From NCBI GenBank assembly GCA_003131625.1, contig PKVY01000110.1, positions 27,951-76,177 of the forward strand: 48,227 bases of DNA, written 5' to 3'. How positions within the stretch are numbered: the first letter of the stretch is position 1; each line of letters starts with the position of its first letter. The translations under genes and the position numbers were made by a program. The notes below the pieces were generated by a model. It did not search any database, was not told the DNA's origin, and worked only from the letters and a program-made list of their open reading frames with translations. The stretch comes from Acidobacterium sp. (GTDB taxonomy: Bacteria; Acidobacteriota; Terriglobia; Terriglobales; Acidobacteriaceae). Below are positions 1 to 8,798 of the stretch, one piece after another.

Positions 1-1223
1 TGCAGACCACGGCCATGAACGAACCTGTCTTCCTGTGCCAGATGATCTGGTCGGCGCTCTTCCTCATGGCCTATCTGCGCGGCCTGGGGGAAGGGAACCA
101 GCGCCTGGCCGGGCGGGCAATCGTCGGCTGCGGCGTCGTTCTTGTCACCGCCATCTACACGCGCTACGACGGCTGGATCTTCGCCTTCATCGTCTGGCTC
201 ATCGCAGTGCACGCCCTTTGGCGCTCGCGCGCCTGGAAGTCGCCAGTCGGCGGCGCCTTCGTGTTGTTCACCGCGATGCTCATCACCGCTCCGGTCCTGT
301 GGTTTGCCTGGAACGCGCGCCAGTATGGCGACTGGCTCGACTTCATGCGCGGCCCGTACTCGGCCAAAGCCATCGAAATCCGCACCGCGACCCCCGGCGC
401 GCCGCACTATCCCGGCTGGCACAGCATTCACGTCGCGGCGCTGTATTACATCAAATCCGCGGAACTGGGCGCGGTTCCGTCCTGGTGGGGGAATCGGCTG
501 CTGTTCCTTACGGTCGCCGGCTCCATCGCTGCTCTTGTGAAATGGCGAAAGCAGTGCCTCGGGCCGTTGTTCCTGTTCTGGATGCCGCTGCCCTTCTACG
601 CTTACTCAGTCGCCTGGGGATCGGTTCCCATCTTCATCCCGCTGTGGTGGCCCCACTCCTGGTACAACACCCGCTACGGCATGGAAATGCTGCCCATCTT
701 TGGGCTTTCTCTCGGATTTCTCGTCGCATGGCTGATGGGTCTGGCGGAGAAGCGCTGGCCGCGACCCGCGCAGCTCATCCTGCTGGCCGCCATGGTGCTG
801 ATCCTGGTCGACTGTTCGCTCCTGATGCGTTCCACGCCCCTGGTCCTGCGAGAAGCCATCGAAAACTCCCGCACTCGCATTCCCTTCGAAGCGGCCTACG
901 CTCGTGCCCTCGAGCAGCTCCCGCCCCAGGGGGAAATTCTGGTCTGGACCTCCGACCACATCGGCGCATTCGAGCGCGCGGGCATCCCACTCCGCCGCAC
1001 CATCAACGAGTCGGATTACTACCAATGGAAGCCTGCGCTCGAGCACCCCGCGCAGTCGGCGGCCTTCGTCGTCGCCTCTGACCACGATGCGGTGGCGCAG
1101 GCGGTCGAAGCGCATCCGCAGGGGCTCACGCTGCTCAACATTGTGTGCTCCACTGATCAACCTTGCGTGCGCTTTTACCGTTCAAACCTGGCCCCGCCCG
1201 GTGATAGGATCAGCGGCAAGTGA
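1..1223 (+). CDS. Polytopic membrane protein, glycosyltransferase-39-like (5' end missing)
   Basis: The reading frame is open to the left edge of the window (codons before the first ATG at 15 read Q-T-T-A), so the true start is probably upstream and this is a C-terminal part of about 400 residues. It has several strongly hydrophobic segments separated by short loops rich in W, R and Y, and a C-terminal soluble stretch of about 120 residues. The motif NEPVF near the first membrane segment resembles the TEP-type loop of GT-C family (PMT/ArnT-like) lipid-linked sugar transferases; this is a weak resemblance and I infer function only at that level. Its stop codon overlaps the GTG start of the mgtC-like gene, so it may head the operon that follows. 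Confidence 0.6.
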   Translation, partial: QTTAMNEPVFLCQMIWSALFLMAYLRGLGEGNQRLAGRAIVGCGVVLVTAIYTRYDGWIFAFIVWLIAVHALWRSRAWKSPVGGAFVLFTAMLITAPVLWFAWNARQYGDWLDFMRGPYSAKAIEIRTATPGAPHYPGWHSIHVAALYYIKSAELGAVPSWWGNRLLFLTVAGSIAALVKWRKQCLGPLFLFWMPLPFYAYSVAWGSVPIFIPLWWPHSWYNTRYGMEMLPIFGLSLGFLVAWLMGLAEKRWPRPAQLILLAAMVLILVDCSLLMRSTPLVLREAIENSRTRIPFEAAYARALEQLPPQGEILVWTSDHIGAFERAGIPLRRTINESDYYQWKPALEHPAQSAAFVVASDHDAVAQAVEAHPQGLTLLNIVCSTDQPCVRFYRSNLAPPGDRISGK

Positions 1224-1939
1224 TCCTTGCAACTGACAACAACGGCCATATGCTGGCCTACAGCCAGCTGGAACAATGGCTGCTCACCGGCGGCGCCGTC
1301 GGCCGCCTGGTGCTGGCCGCAGCGCTGGGTGGCGCCATCGGCATCGACCGCGAATATCACCACCGCCCCGCGGGCGTCCGCACCAATGTGCTCATCTGCT
1401 TCGGCGCGGCCATGTTCACGTTTCTCTCCGTCATCATCGCCGGCGAGGGCAGCACCAATCGCGGCCAGATCGCGTCCAACATCGTGCAAGGCATCGGATT
1501 CCTCGGCGCAGGTCTCATCCTGCACAATCGCGACCGCGTCAGCGGCCTCACCAGCGCCGCCACCGTCTGGGCGGTTGCGTCCATCGGTATGGCCTGCGGC
1601 GCAGGCCTTTACTTTCCCGCGATCTTCGCCACTGTCGTAGTGATCGTTGTTTTGGAAATGATTCGGCTGCTCGAATACCGCGCTAATCTGAAGCTCTACT
1701 CCGTGACCTACGAAGTGCGCGGCGGCGATGCGGAGCTGATGAGCATCGCCGTCCTGAGCGTCATGGATCGGGAGAATCGCCGCCTCGATACTCTCGAAAA
1801 TCAGCCGGTAGGCAGTATCCAGCGGCTCTCGTTTGACGTCTCCGCGAACCGGCGTCTCCATCGGCGGATGCTCAGCGAACTGAAAGCCAGGCCGGTCATT
1901 GACGAGGTGTACACGTTTCGCGATCCGGAGGACGAATGA
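1220..1939 (+). CDS. MgtC/SapB family inner-membrane protein
   Basis: The protein has about 239 residues. The N-terminal half has four to five hydrophobic helices with the family pattern GAxIGIDREYHHRPAGVRT, then SNIVQGIGFLGAGLI and GLTSAATVWAVASIGMACG. The C-terminal ~80 residues form a soluble ACT-like domain. MgtC-type proteins help cells cope with low magnesium or acid and modulate ATP synthase in pathogens; the role in a soil bacterium is unknown. The GTG at 1220 overlaps the previous stop (GTGA); an ATG at 1250 (MLAYSQLEQ) is an equally plausible start. The stop overlaps the dapF start (ATGA), which suggests translational coupling. Confidence 0.85.
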   Translation: MILATDNNGHMLAYSQLEQWLLTGGAVGRLVLAAALGGAIGIDREYHHRPAGVRTNVLICFGAAMFTFLSVIIAGEGSTNRGQIASNIVQGIGFLGAGLILHNRDRVSGLTSAATVWAVASIGMACGAGLYFPAIFATVVVIVVLEMIRLLEYRANLKLYSVTYEVRGGDAELMSIAVLSVMDRENRRLDTLENQPVGSIQRLSFDVSANRRLHRRMLSELKARPVIDEVYTFRDPEDE

Positions 1940-2736
1940 TGCGCTTTGCAAAAGCGCACGCCTGCGGCAACGACTTCCTTATCGTCGAAGGGGCCTGCGA
2001 TCCCGAGCTGGCGAAGAAGCTCTGCGAACGGCATACCGGCATCGGCGCCGATGGCGTGGAGTTTTTCGAGTCCACCGGCGCGCGCATGGGCCGCATTCGT
2101 CTGGCGAATGCCGACGGGTCCATCGCGGAGATTTCCGGCAACGGAACGCGCTGCGTGGCCGCGTGGATGGCCCATCGGCAGACCTCCGCTCCGGGAGACG
2201 TCATCACGCTGGAGACCGATGCCGGCCCTCGCGCCTGCACTATCGTCAGCGCGAGCGGCGGGGATTTTCAAATCGCTGCCGGCATGGGAGTACCGCAGGT
2301 CGCTCAGGCTCAGGTAACGCTGGGGGATAAAACGCTCGTCCACGGTGTCGAGGTTTCCATGGGCAATCCGCATTTCGTCCTCGTGGTGCACGATGAGAAT
2401 TTTCGCGCCCACAGTCGCGGCTGGCAGGAACTGGGTCGCGAGATTTGCTTTCACAAGCAGTTTCCCCGGCAGATCAACGTCATCTTCGTGCGTATGGTCC
2501 GCGCCGATGATGTAGAGATTCGCATCTTCGAGCGCGGCGTCGGGCCCACCACCTCTTCCGGTACCGGGACCTGCGCCGCCGCGGCCGCTGTCATTGCGTA
2601 TTGCGGCGGCAAGTCTCCTCTCACCGTGCATGCGCCCGGCGGCTCGCAGCGCGTGGAGTGGGCCGGCATCGGCGCGGAGATGACCCTTACCGGACCAGCC
2701 GCATTGATCGCAGAAGGCGAGGCTCTCCTTGACTGA
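1936..2736 (+). CDS. dapF: Diaminopimelate epimerase
   Basis: This 266-residue enzyme converts LL- to meso-diaminopimelate, the last step before meso-DAP enters peptidoglycan or lysine synthesis. The two catalytic cysteines are visible: Cys73 in SGNGTRCVA and Cys213 in SSGTGTCAAAAA. The N-terminal KAHACGNDF block and the internal MGNPHFV block are also family signatures. Length fits the family. Two adjacent ATG codons (1936 and 1939) are possible starts; the first overlaps the preceding stop. The 3' end overlaps the next gene by 8 bases. Cytoplasmic. The context with LD-carboxypeptidase and Mpl points to stem-peptide metabolism. Confidence 0.97.
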   Translation: MMRFAKAHACGNDFLIVEGACDPELAKKLCERHTGIGADGVEFFESTGARMGRIRLANADGSIAEISGNGTRCVAAWMAHRQTSAPGDVITLETDAGPRACTIVSASGGDFQIAAGMGVPQVAQAQVTLGDKTLVHGVEVSMGNPHFVLVVHDENFRAHSRGWQELGREICFHKQFPRQINVIFVRMVRADDVEIRIFERGVGPTTSSGTGTCAAAAAVIAYCGGKSPLTVHAPGGSQRVEWAGIGAEMTLTGPAALIAEGEALLD

Positions 2737-3682
2737 CACGATCCTGAAACCGCTTCCCGCGTGGCCGGGCGCGCGCATCGCTGTTGTCTCGCCCGCCAGC
2801 AACGCACGTACCGACCGCATTACCCGCGGGCTTGAAGTGCTCTGGTCGCTCGGATACGATGCCGTCGCATCCGAGCACGCCCTCGGCAAGCATCCGCCGT
2901 ATTTCTCCGGTACGCCGCAGGAGCGTCTGGATGATCTGCATACGGCCTTCGCCGATCCTGAAACCCGGGCCATCATTTGTACCCGTGGTGGTTACGGATC
3001 CAACTACCTGCTCGATGGTCTGGATCTGAACCTGATCCGCAAGCATCCCAAGCCGTTCTTCGCCTACAGCGATATGACCGCCCTGCAGACCTGGCTCCTC
3101 GATCAGATCGGCCTCGTCTCCTTTCACGGACCGATGGTCGCGGCGGATTTTTCCGTTCCCGACGGCGTTCACGTCGAGAGTTTTCGCAAGGCAATCACGA
3201 CAGGCCTGGTCGAGGTTGGAGCCGAGCAGGGAATGCGCATTCTGCGCGGCGGGCGCGCCATCGGGCCGATCTATGGCGGCTGCCTCAGCATCCTTACCGC
3301 ATCGCTGGGCACCCGGTTCGCGCCGCAAACCGAAGGCAAGCTGCTCTTCCTCGAAGACGTCGGCACTAAGCCCTACCAGATCGACAGGATGCTGCGGCAG
3401 ATGATTATGGCCGGAAAGTTCGAGGGCGTGCGCGGCTTCATCTTCGGCGAAATGCTCAATTGCGGCTCGCGCGGCGCTGATCCGCTTCTCCTGCAGCAGG
3501 TGATTGTGAGCCTGCTCGAGCCCTTCAACGTCCCTATCGCCATCGGTCTCCGCTCCGGCCACGTTTCGGGCGGCAACGTCACCCTCCCGCTCGGGGTCGA
3601 GGTCGAACTCAACCTCGAAAGCGATCAGCCGCTGTTACGTTATCTCGAGCCAGCCGTCGCCGCCGCGAAACATGCAAGCTAG
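2729..3682 (+). CDS. ldcA: Murein LD-carboxypeptidase (peptidase S66)
   Basis: This 317-residue serine peptidase removes the terminal D-Ala from the L,D bond of murein tetrapeptides, giving tripeptide for recycling. The S66 catalytic triad can be placed at Ser114 (FAYSDMTAL), Glu209 (LLFLEDVGT) and His278 (GLRSGHVSGG), in the spacing known for the family. RGGYGSNYLL before the serine is the typical oxyanion-side block. There is no signal peptide, so a cytoplasmic, recycling role is expected. It overlaps dapF upstream (8 bases) and mpl downstream (11 bases), so the three are almost surely co-translated. Its product is the direct substrate of Mpl. Confidence 0.95.
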   Translation: MTDTILKPLPAWPGARIAVVSPASNARTDRITRGLEVLWSLGYDAVASEHALGKHPPYFSGTPQERLDDLHTAFADPETRAIICTRGGYGSNYLLDGLDLNLIRKHPKPFFAYSDMTALQTWLLDQIGLVSFHGPMVAADFSVPDGVHVESFRKAITTGLVEVGAEQGMRILRGGRAIGPIYGGCLSILTASLGTRFAPQTEGKLLFLEDVGTKPYQIDRMLRQMIMAGKFEGVRGFIFGEMLNCGSRGADPLLLQQVIVSLLEPFNVPIAIGLRSGHVSGGNVTLPLGVEVELNLESDQPLLRYLEPAVAAAKHAS

Positions 3683-5105
3683 GAAACACATCCATCTCAT
3701 CGGAATCTGCGGCACCGCAATGGCATCTCTCGCGGGATTGCTGCAGCTTAAAGGACACCGCGTCACCGGGTCGGATCAGGCCGCCTATCCCCCCATGTCG
3801 GACTTGTTGCGCGATCTGGGCATTCTCATCGCCGAGCCGTTCTCGGAATCGAACCTCGAGCCAGCACCCGACCTGATCATTGTGGGCAATGCTCTGTCGC
3901 GCGGCAACGTCGAAGTGGAGGCCATGCTCGACCGGCGCCTTCCGTTCAGCTCGCTGGCCCGCATCATCCATGAGGAGTTCATCGCCGGTCATGAGTCGCT
4001 GGTGGTCGCCGGAACCCACGGCAAAACCACGACCACCAGCATGCTCGCCTGGATTTATGAAGTTGCTGCGCGCAACCGGCCGGAGTTGGCGCCGTCGTTC
4101 CTGATCGGGGGCGTCGCGGAGAACTTTGGCACCAGCTTCCATCTGCGCGAGGGGCGGCCCTTCATTATTGAAGGCGATGAGTACGACACAGCATTCTTCG
4201 ACAAGGGCCCAAAGTTCATGCACTACTTCCCAGATGCGCTCATTCTGACGCACGTCGAGTTCGATCACGCTGACATTTACGCCGATCTCGCCTCGGTGAA
4301 GACAGCATTCAGGCGGCTGGTGAATCTGGTTCCCCGTCGCGGGCGAATCGTCGCGTTCGACGGCTCCGACAACGTCTCCGAGTGCGTCAGTCGCGCACTG
4401 TGTAGGGTCGAACGTTACGGATTCAGGGAGGGGTCAGCCTGGCGCCTGACCGAGGTGCGCTTTGAGAATGGCGTCAGCCGCTGGAGCGTGCTGCGCGAGG
4501 GCAAAGAGTGGGCTGAATTGTCGTTGCCGATGGCTGGCGAGCACAATGCCCTGAACGCGACCGCCGCGGCGGCGCTGGCCGCGGGGCAGGGAATTGCCCC
4601 GGAACCGATTGCCGAAGCGCTGGCAACGTTTCGCAGTGTGCGACGCCGGCTCGAAGTGCGCGCAGAAATCGACGGCATCACCATCATCGACGATTTTGCC
4701 CACCATCCCACCGCGATCCGCGAAACCCTGCGTGCTCTGCGCTCCGCTTATCCTGGCCGGGCCCTCTGGGTGGTGCTCGAGCCCCGTTCCAACACGCTGC
4801 GCCGCAACATTTTCGAGCGCGAGCTGGTCGAAAGCCTCTCCCTTGCCGAGCACGTCGTCCTCGCCGGCGTCTTTCACTCCGAACAGATTCCCGAACCCGA
4901 GCGCCTGCATCCGGAGAACGTCGTCTCAGCCCTGCAAAAAGCCGGGAAAGACGCCGCGCTCCTCCAAAATGCCGACGCCATTGTTACAAATCTGACCTCG
5001 CGGCTCGCGTCCGGCGATGTGGTCGCCATTCTTTCCAACGGCGGTTTCGATGGCATCTACGAGAAGCTGCCGGCGGCGCTGCAAGGGCGCAGCTCTTCGA
5101 GCTGA
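3672..5105 (+). CDS. mpl: UDP-N-acetylmuramate:murein tripeptide ligase
   Basis: This 477-residue Mur ligase attaches recycled L-Ala-gamma-D-Glu-meso-DAP to UDP-MurNAc using ATP. It starts with a Rossmann-type block HLIGICGTAMASLAGLL (residues 7-23), typical of Mpl/MurC, followed by the ATP-binding GTHGKTTTT at 114-122. EGDEYDTAFFDKGPKF and HVEFDHADIYAD are Mpl-type substrate and metal blocks, and DDFAHHPTAI is the late ligase motif. I choose Mpl over MurC because of the EYDTAFFDKGPK block and the neighbouring LD-carboxypeptidase. The start ATG lies inside the end of ldcA; the next gene starts 3 bases after its stop. Confidence 0.95.
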   Translation: MQARKHIHLIGICGTAMASLAGLLQLKGHRVTGSDQAAYPPMSDLLRDLGILIAEPFSESNLEPAPDLIIVGNALSRGNVEVEAMLDRRLPFSSLARIIHEEFIAGHESLVVAGTHGKTTTTSMLAWIYEVAARNRPELAPSFLIGGVAENFGTSFHLREGRPFIIEGDEYDTAFFDKGPKFMHYFPDALILTHVEFDHADIYADLASVKTAFRRLVNLVPRRGRIVAFDGSDNVSECVSRALCRVERYGFREGSAWRLTEVRFENGVSRWSVLREGKEWAELSLPMAGEHNALNATAAAALAAGQGIAPEPIAEALATFRSVRRRLEVRAEIDGITIIDDFAHHPTAIRETLRALRSAYPGRALWVVLEPRSNTLRRNIFERELVESLSLAEHVVLAGVFHSEQIPEPERLHPENVVSALQKAGKDAALLQNADAIVTNLTSRLASGDVVAILSNGGFDGIYEKLPAALQGRSSSS

Positions 5106-5108
5106 TCT

Positions 5109-5819
5109 ATGTTTGCCGCCATCGTTCTCTTCACGACCTGGACCGTCCTCGGCATTCCGGTCGCCCTCGTCACCATCCCATGGGTGATCGTCACCCATAA
5201 TGTGCTCCCGCTTTATCGCTGGGCCATGTGGGTGGTTCGCACCGGACTTTGCTTCGCTGGCATCCGGATCGATGTGGTCCGGGAGCAGCCGCTCGATCTC
5301 TCCCAGCATTACCTTTTCCTCTCCAATCACGTCTCGAACCTCGACCCGCCGATTCTTCTTCCGCTCTTGCCGGAGCGCAGTTCAGCGTTCCTCAAGCGTT
5401 CGCTGATGAAGATTCCCATTCTCGGCTGGGGCATGAAGATGGCCGACTTCATCCCGGTGGATCGCGACGGCCGCGTGGAGAGCGCAATCGAAAATATGGA
5501 GTTCGCTACCCGGGTCCTGGCATCGGGCGTGCACGTGCTCTCCTTCGCGGAGGGCACACGCTCCCGCGATGGCCGCCTGCAGCCCTTCAAGAAAGGGCCC
5601 TTCTTCCTGGCAATGCATTCCGGGGCGCCGGTTGTACCCGTTTCCATCTCAGGCACAGAGACGATGATGAAAAAGGGCAGCCTGAGAATCTTTCCTGGAA
5701 CCGCGCGTGTGGTGTTTCACGCGCCCATCCGGCCGCACGACTATTCCAGCAACGAAGAGCTGATGGACGCGGTGCGCGTGGCCATCGCCTCGGGATTGCC
5801 AGAGTGGATGCGGGACTGA
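5109..5819 (+). CDS. plsC: 1-acyl-sn-glycerol-3-phosphate acyltransferase (PlsC family)
   Basis: This 236-residue membrane-associated acyltransferase probably makes phosphatidic acid from lysophosphatidic acid. The N-terminal ~50 residues contain two hydrophobic segments. The acyltransferase motif HX4D is at 74-79 (NHVSNLDPP), the substrate-binding FAEGTRSRDG is near 146-155, and a PVVPVSISGT block follows. Family length is typical. It is the last gene of the operon; its stop is separated from the convergent SPOR gene by only one base. Why a phospholipid gene closes a murein operon is not clear, but both serve envelope growth. Confidence 0.9.
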   Translation: MFAAIVLFTTWTVLGIPVALVTIPWVIVTHNVLPLYRWAMWVVRTGLCFAGIRIDVVREQPLDLSQHYLFLSNHVSNLDPPILLPLLPERSSAFLKRSLMKIPILGWGMKMADFIPVDRDGRVESAIENMEFATRVLASGVHVLSFAEGTRSRDGRLQPFKKGPFFLAMHSGAPVVPVSISGTETMMKKGSLRIFPGTARVVFHAPIRPHDYSSNEELMDAVRVAIASGLPEWMRD

Positions 5820-5820
5820 A

Positions 5821-6564
5821 CTACTTCACCACCGCGTTATAGCCATCGGCCAGCAGCTTCGCGCGCATCGCCATGGCATCGGCGCGCGACGTGAACGGCC
5901 CCAGCTGGATATGCAGCAGCTGATCCTGCGGTTCATGCCGCACCACTGCGGTGTAGCCATGCTTCTTCAGCGCATCCACCAGAATGTCGCCGTCCTGCTG
6001 AATCCGCACCGCTGCGACCTGCACCATGAAACTCGTTGGCGCAGTTGCTGCGGCGGGCTGCATCACAGGCGCCGGTGTCAGTGCCGGCGGAGTCACAGGA
6101 GTCCTCGGAGCCGCTGACGGAGCCGTAACCGGCGTGCGAGTCGACGAACTGGCCACCGCCGCGGGCTTATTCACGGGAGGTTGCGTCTGTGTGCTGACCG
6201 GCTGCGGAGCAAGCGTGTTATCCATCGCTCCAGTCCCCTGATCCGCATCGGCAGGAGTCGTTTCCACCGGCGTCAGCGCTTGTTCCGGCGAAGGCTTGGG
6301 AACACGGCTGTCGCCCGGTGAAGCCGCAGTGTCAGTGGAGGGCGGCGCGGCGGCGCGCGAACCGCCGGCGCGTCCCACCGAGTAGCCGAGCCCAAAGAAC
6401 ACGGCGCAGATCAGCACCAAACCAAAGAAAATGCCCAGCAGGGAACGCGTTCCCAGGGCAATTTCGGTGTCGTTGCTGGTGCCGGCAGTCCGACCCAGCG
6501 GCGCGGACCGTCGCTCGGTTTTCCTGGTTTCTTGCTCTTGTTCAGTGTCGAACAGGAATGACAT
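5821..6564 (-). CDS. SPOR-domain membrane protein
   Basis: The 247-residue protein has a charged cytoplasmic N-terminus, one transmembrane helix (about residues 42-65, GIFFGLVLICAVFFGLGYSVG), a long Pro/Ala/Thr-rich linker, and a C-terminal SPOR domain of about 70 residues (FMVQVAAVRIQQDGDILVDA to the end). SPOR domains bind peptidoglycan lacking stem peptides and often target proteins to the division site. It is the last gene of the minus-strand operon, 29 bases after slipin. No cell-division gene is adjacent, so the exact role is unknown. Confidence 0.88.
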   Translation of the reverse strand: MSFLFDTEQEQETRKTERRSAPLGRTAGTSNDTEIALGTRSLLGIFFGLVLICAVFFGLGYSVGRAGGSRAAAPPSTDTAASPGDSRVPKPSPEQALTPVETTPADADQGTGAMDNTLAPQPVSTQTQPPVNKPAAVASSSTRTPVTAPSAAPRTPVTPPALTPAPVMQPAAATAPTSFMVQVAAVRIQQDGDILVDALKKHGYTAVVRHEPQDQLLHIQLGPFTSRADAMAMRAKLLADGYNAVVK

Positions 6565-6593
6565 AGGGGGAGCCTCTGTCGGTTGAGAACCCG

Positions 6594-7373
6594 TTATTTC
6601 GTTTCAGGTGGCGGCGTTTTGGAGCCGATTCCGTGCCCCAGCAGCGAAATCAGTTCCATCGGCAGCGGGAACACGATCGTCGTATTCTTCTCCACGCCGA
6701 TATCCGTAAGCGTCTGCAAATACTTCAGCTGCAGCGTCACCGGCTGCTCTGCCAGCAGATTGGCGGCCTCTACCAGTTTCTGGGCTGCCATAAACTCGCC
6801 TTCGGCGTTGATAATCTTCGACCGCTTTTCGCGCTCGGCCTCCGCCTGGCGGGCCATGGCGCGCAGCATCGTGTCCGGCAGATCGACCTGCTTCACTTCC
6901 ACGCTGACCACCTTCACGCCCCAGGGTTCAGTCCGCTGGTCGATGATGGTCTGGATGCGCTGGTTCAGCGCGTCGCGGTGCGAGAGCAGCCCGTCGAGCT
7001 CCACTTCGCCCAGCACCGAGCGCAGCGTAGTCTGCGCGAACTGCGATGTCTGGTAAACGTAATTCGAAACCTCGATGACCGCCTTTCCCGGATCGAGCAC
7101 GCGCATGGTGATCACAGCGTTCACCTTGATGGTCACGTTGTCGCGGGTGATCACGTCCTGCGGTGGGACCTCCATCACTTCCTGGCGCAAGGAAACGCGG
7201 ACCATCTGATCGAGCGGCCGGAAGACGAGAATGATCCCCGGACCTTTGGGCTGAGGCAGCGCGCGGCCAAGGCGAAAAATCACGCCCCGCTCGTACTCAC
7301 GCAGAATTTTGATGGAATTCAGCAGGTACAGAACGATGATGGCGATAACAATGAGAACAGGAATGCTGAACAT
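6594..7373 (-). CDS. Slipin (SPFH/band 7 membrane protein)
   Basis: The 259-residue protein has one N-terminal hydrophobic hairpin ([16 protein letters not shown]) followed by an SPFH domain: [35 protein letters not shown], then the charged helical stretch [21 protein letters not shown] and the hydrophobic end. This is the stomatin/slipin pattern. Slipins form membrane rings and are the known partner and substrate of NfeD-type serine proteases, whose gene lies directly upstream (63 bases). The pair is conserved across bacteria and archaea and is linked to membrane quality control. Confidence 0.94.
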   Translation of the reverse strand: MFSIPVLIVIAIIVLYLLNSIKILREYERGVIFRLGRALPQPKGPGIILVFRPLDQMVRVSLRQEVMEVPPQDVITRDNVTIKVNAVITMRVLDPGKAVIEVSNYVYQTSQFAQTTLRSVLGEVELDGLLSHRDALNQRIQTIIDQRTEPWGVKVVSVEVKQVDLPDTMLRAMARQAEAEREKRSKIINAEGEFMAAQKLVEAANLLAEQPVTLQLKYLQTLTDIGVEKNTTIVFPLPMELISLLGHGIGSKTPPPETK

Positions 7374-7436
7374 AGCCGGGTACCTTACGCCCGGCTGAAA
7401 TTTTATCGCACTCAGTGCCGCCTGGACCGCATAAAA

Positions 7437-8798
7437 TCAGGCCGGAACACTCTGTTGTACCCGCTCCACCCGTAACTTCAGCCCATCCACGGCGCGCACG
7501 CGCACGGTCTCCCCTGGTGCAACCGGGGAATCCGCCTCCGCCAGCCACAACTCTCCATGCACGATGATCTGCCCGCGCGGAGCCAGTTCCTGCTGAGCCA
7601 CTCCCACCGCCCCTACCAGCGCTTCCGGGCCGATCTGCACCTTGTTGTGTCGCGCAATCAGCGCGATGCGCACCAGGAACGTCGTGATCAACCCAAACGC
7701 TAAACCCGTTGCGATCGCCGTCGCCAGCTGCACCCGCATCTCCGGAATCGGCCCCGCCACGAGGGTCAGCGTCCCCAGCACTAGCGCAATCGTCCCCGCC
7801 GCCGCCAAAATGCCATGGCTGGGAAACTTCGCCTCCAGCACCATCAGAATGATCGCCCCGATAATCAGCGCCAGTGACGTATAACGCACCGGCAGCAGAT
7901 TCAGCGAGAACAGCGCCAGCAGCACCAGCAGCGTCCCCAGCGCCCCAGGAATAATCGTCCCCGGTGTGTTGAACTCCATATAGATGAGCAGCGCTCCGGC
8001 CAGCAGGATCAGCACCGCGAGATTCGGATCCATCAGCCGATCCATAATCTCCTCGCGCAGGGTTGGATTGACGGCGACCAGCGCCGCGCCGCGGGTGTGC
8101 AGCGTCTGGCTGGTCCCGTTGAAGCGCTTTACCGTGCGTCCGTCAATCGTGTCGAGCAGCGTGCGCTCATCGGGCGACACCACGTCAATCAGATGAAGCT
8201 GCTGCGCCTCCTGGTCCGTATACGACTTGGAATTCTCCACCGCATCCTGCGCCGCGTTCACGTTGCGTCCGCGCATTGACACATACGACCGCAGAAACGC
8301 CAGTGTGTCGTTCAGGATCTTCTGCTTCATGATGTCGTCGATCTTGCCGAGCTCGACCACCGGATGCGCCGCCCCTGCGTTCGTTCCAGGCGCCATGGCC
8401 GCGACGTCGGCCGCTTCCATCAGGAAGAATCCCGCCGACCCTGCCCGCGATCCGGCCGGAGCCACATAGAAGATCACCGGCGATGGCGAAGCGAGAATGT
8501 CGCCCACCATGGTGCGCGTCGAATCCAGCAGCCCTCCCGGCGTGTTCAGCTCCACCAGAACTGCCTGCGCGTGCAGCTCGGCGGCGCGGTCGATCCCACG
8601 CTTCAGATAATCGGCGCTGATCGGCTGAATCGTATCGTCGAGATGCAGAACCACCACCTGGCTGCTCTGCGCCGCCACTCGCACCGTGCACGGCCCCAAC
8701 AGGCACAAGAGGAACAGCAGAATCAGGGCAATCAGGAAAAGAGGTCCATGGTGGTGCTCATGGATTGCTGTTCGGTGACCACTTATCGCTGTTTTCAT
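7437..8798 (-). CDS. NfeD-type membrane-bound serine protease
   Basis: The 453-residue protein has an N-terminal membrane anchor or signal (residues 19-44), a ClpP-like protease domain (about 47-230), four to five transmembrane helices (about 250-385), and a C-terminal OB-fold NfeD domain. The nucleophile is probably Ser121 in AGSRAGSAGFFL, and the general base is one of the lysines near 158-160, by analogy with the archaeal enzyme 1510-N. LNTPGGLLDSTR is the ClpP-like substrate loop. Its ATG overlaps the stop of the TPR gene (ATGA), so the two are coupled; slipin follows downstream. Confidence 0.93.
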   Translation of the reverse strand: MKTAISGHRTAIHEHHHGPLFLIALILLFLLCLLGPCTVRVAAQSSQVVVLHLDDTIQPISADYLKRGIDRAAELHAQAVLVELNTPGGLLDSTRTMVGDILASPSPVIFYVAPAGSRAGSAGFFLMEAADVAAMAPGTNAGAAHPVVELGKIDDIMKQKILNDTLAFLRSYVSMRGRNVNAAQDAVENSKSYTDQEAQQLHLIDVVSPDERTLLDTIDGRTVKRFNGTSQTLHTRGAALVAVNPTLREEIMDRLMDPNLAVLILLAGALLIYMEFNTPGTIIPGALGTLLVLLALFSLNLLPVRYTSLALIIGAIILMVLEAKFPSHGILAAAGTIALVLGTLTLVAGPIPEMRVQLATAIATGLAFGLITTFLVRIALIARHNKVQIGPEALVGAVGVAQQELAPRGQIIVHGELWLAEADSPVAPGETVRVRAVDGLKLRVERVQQSVPA

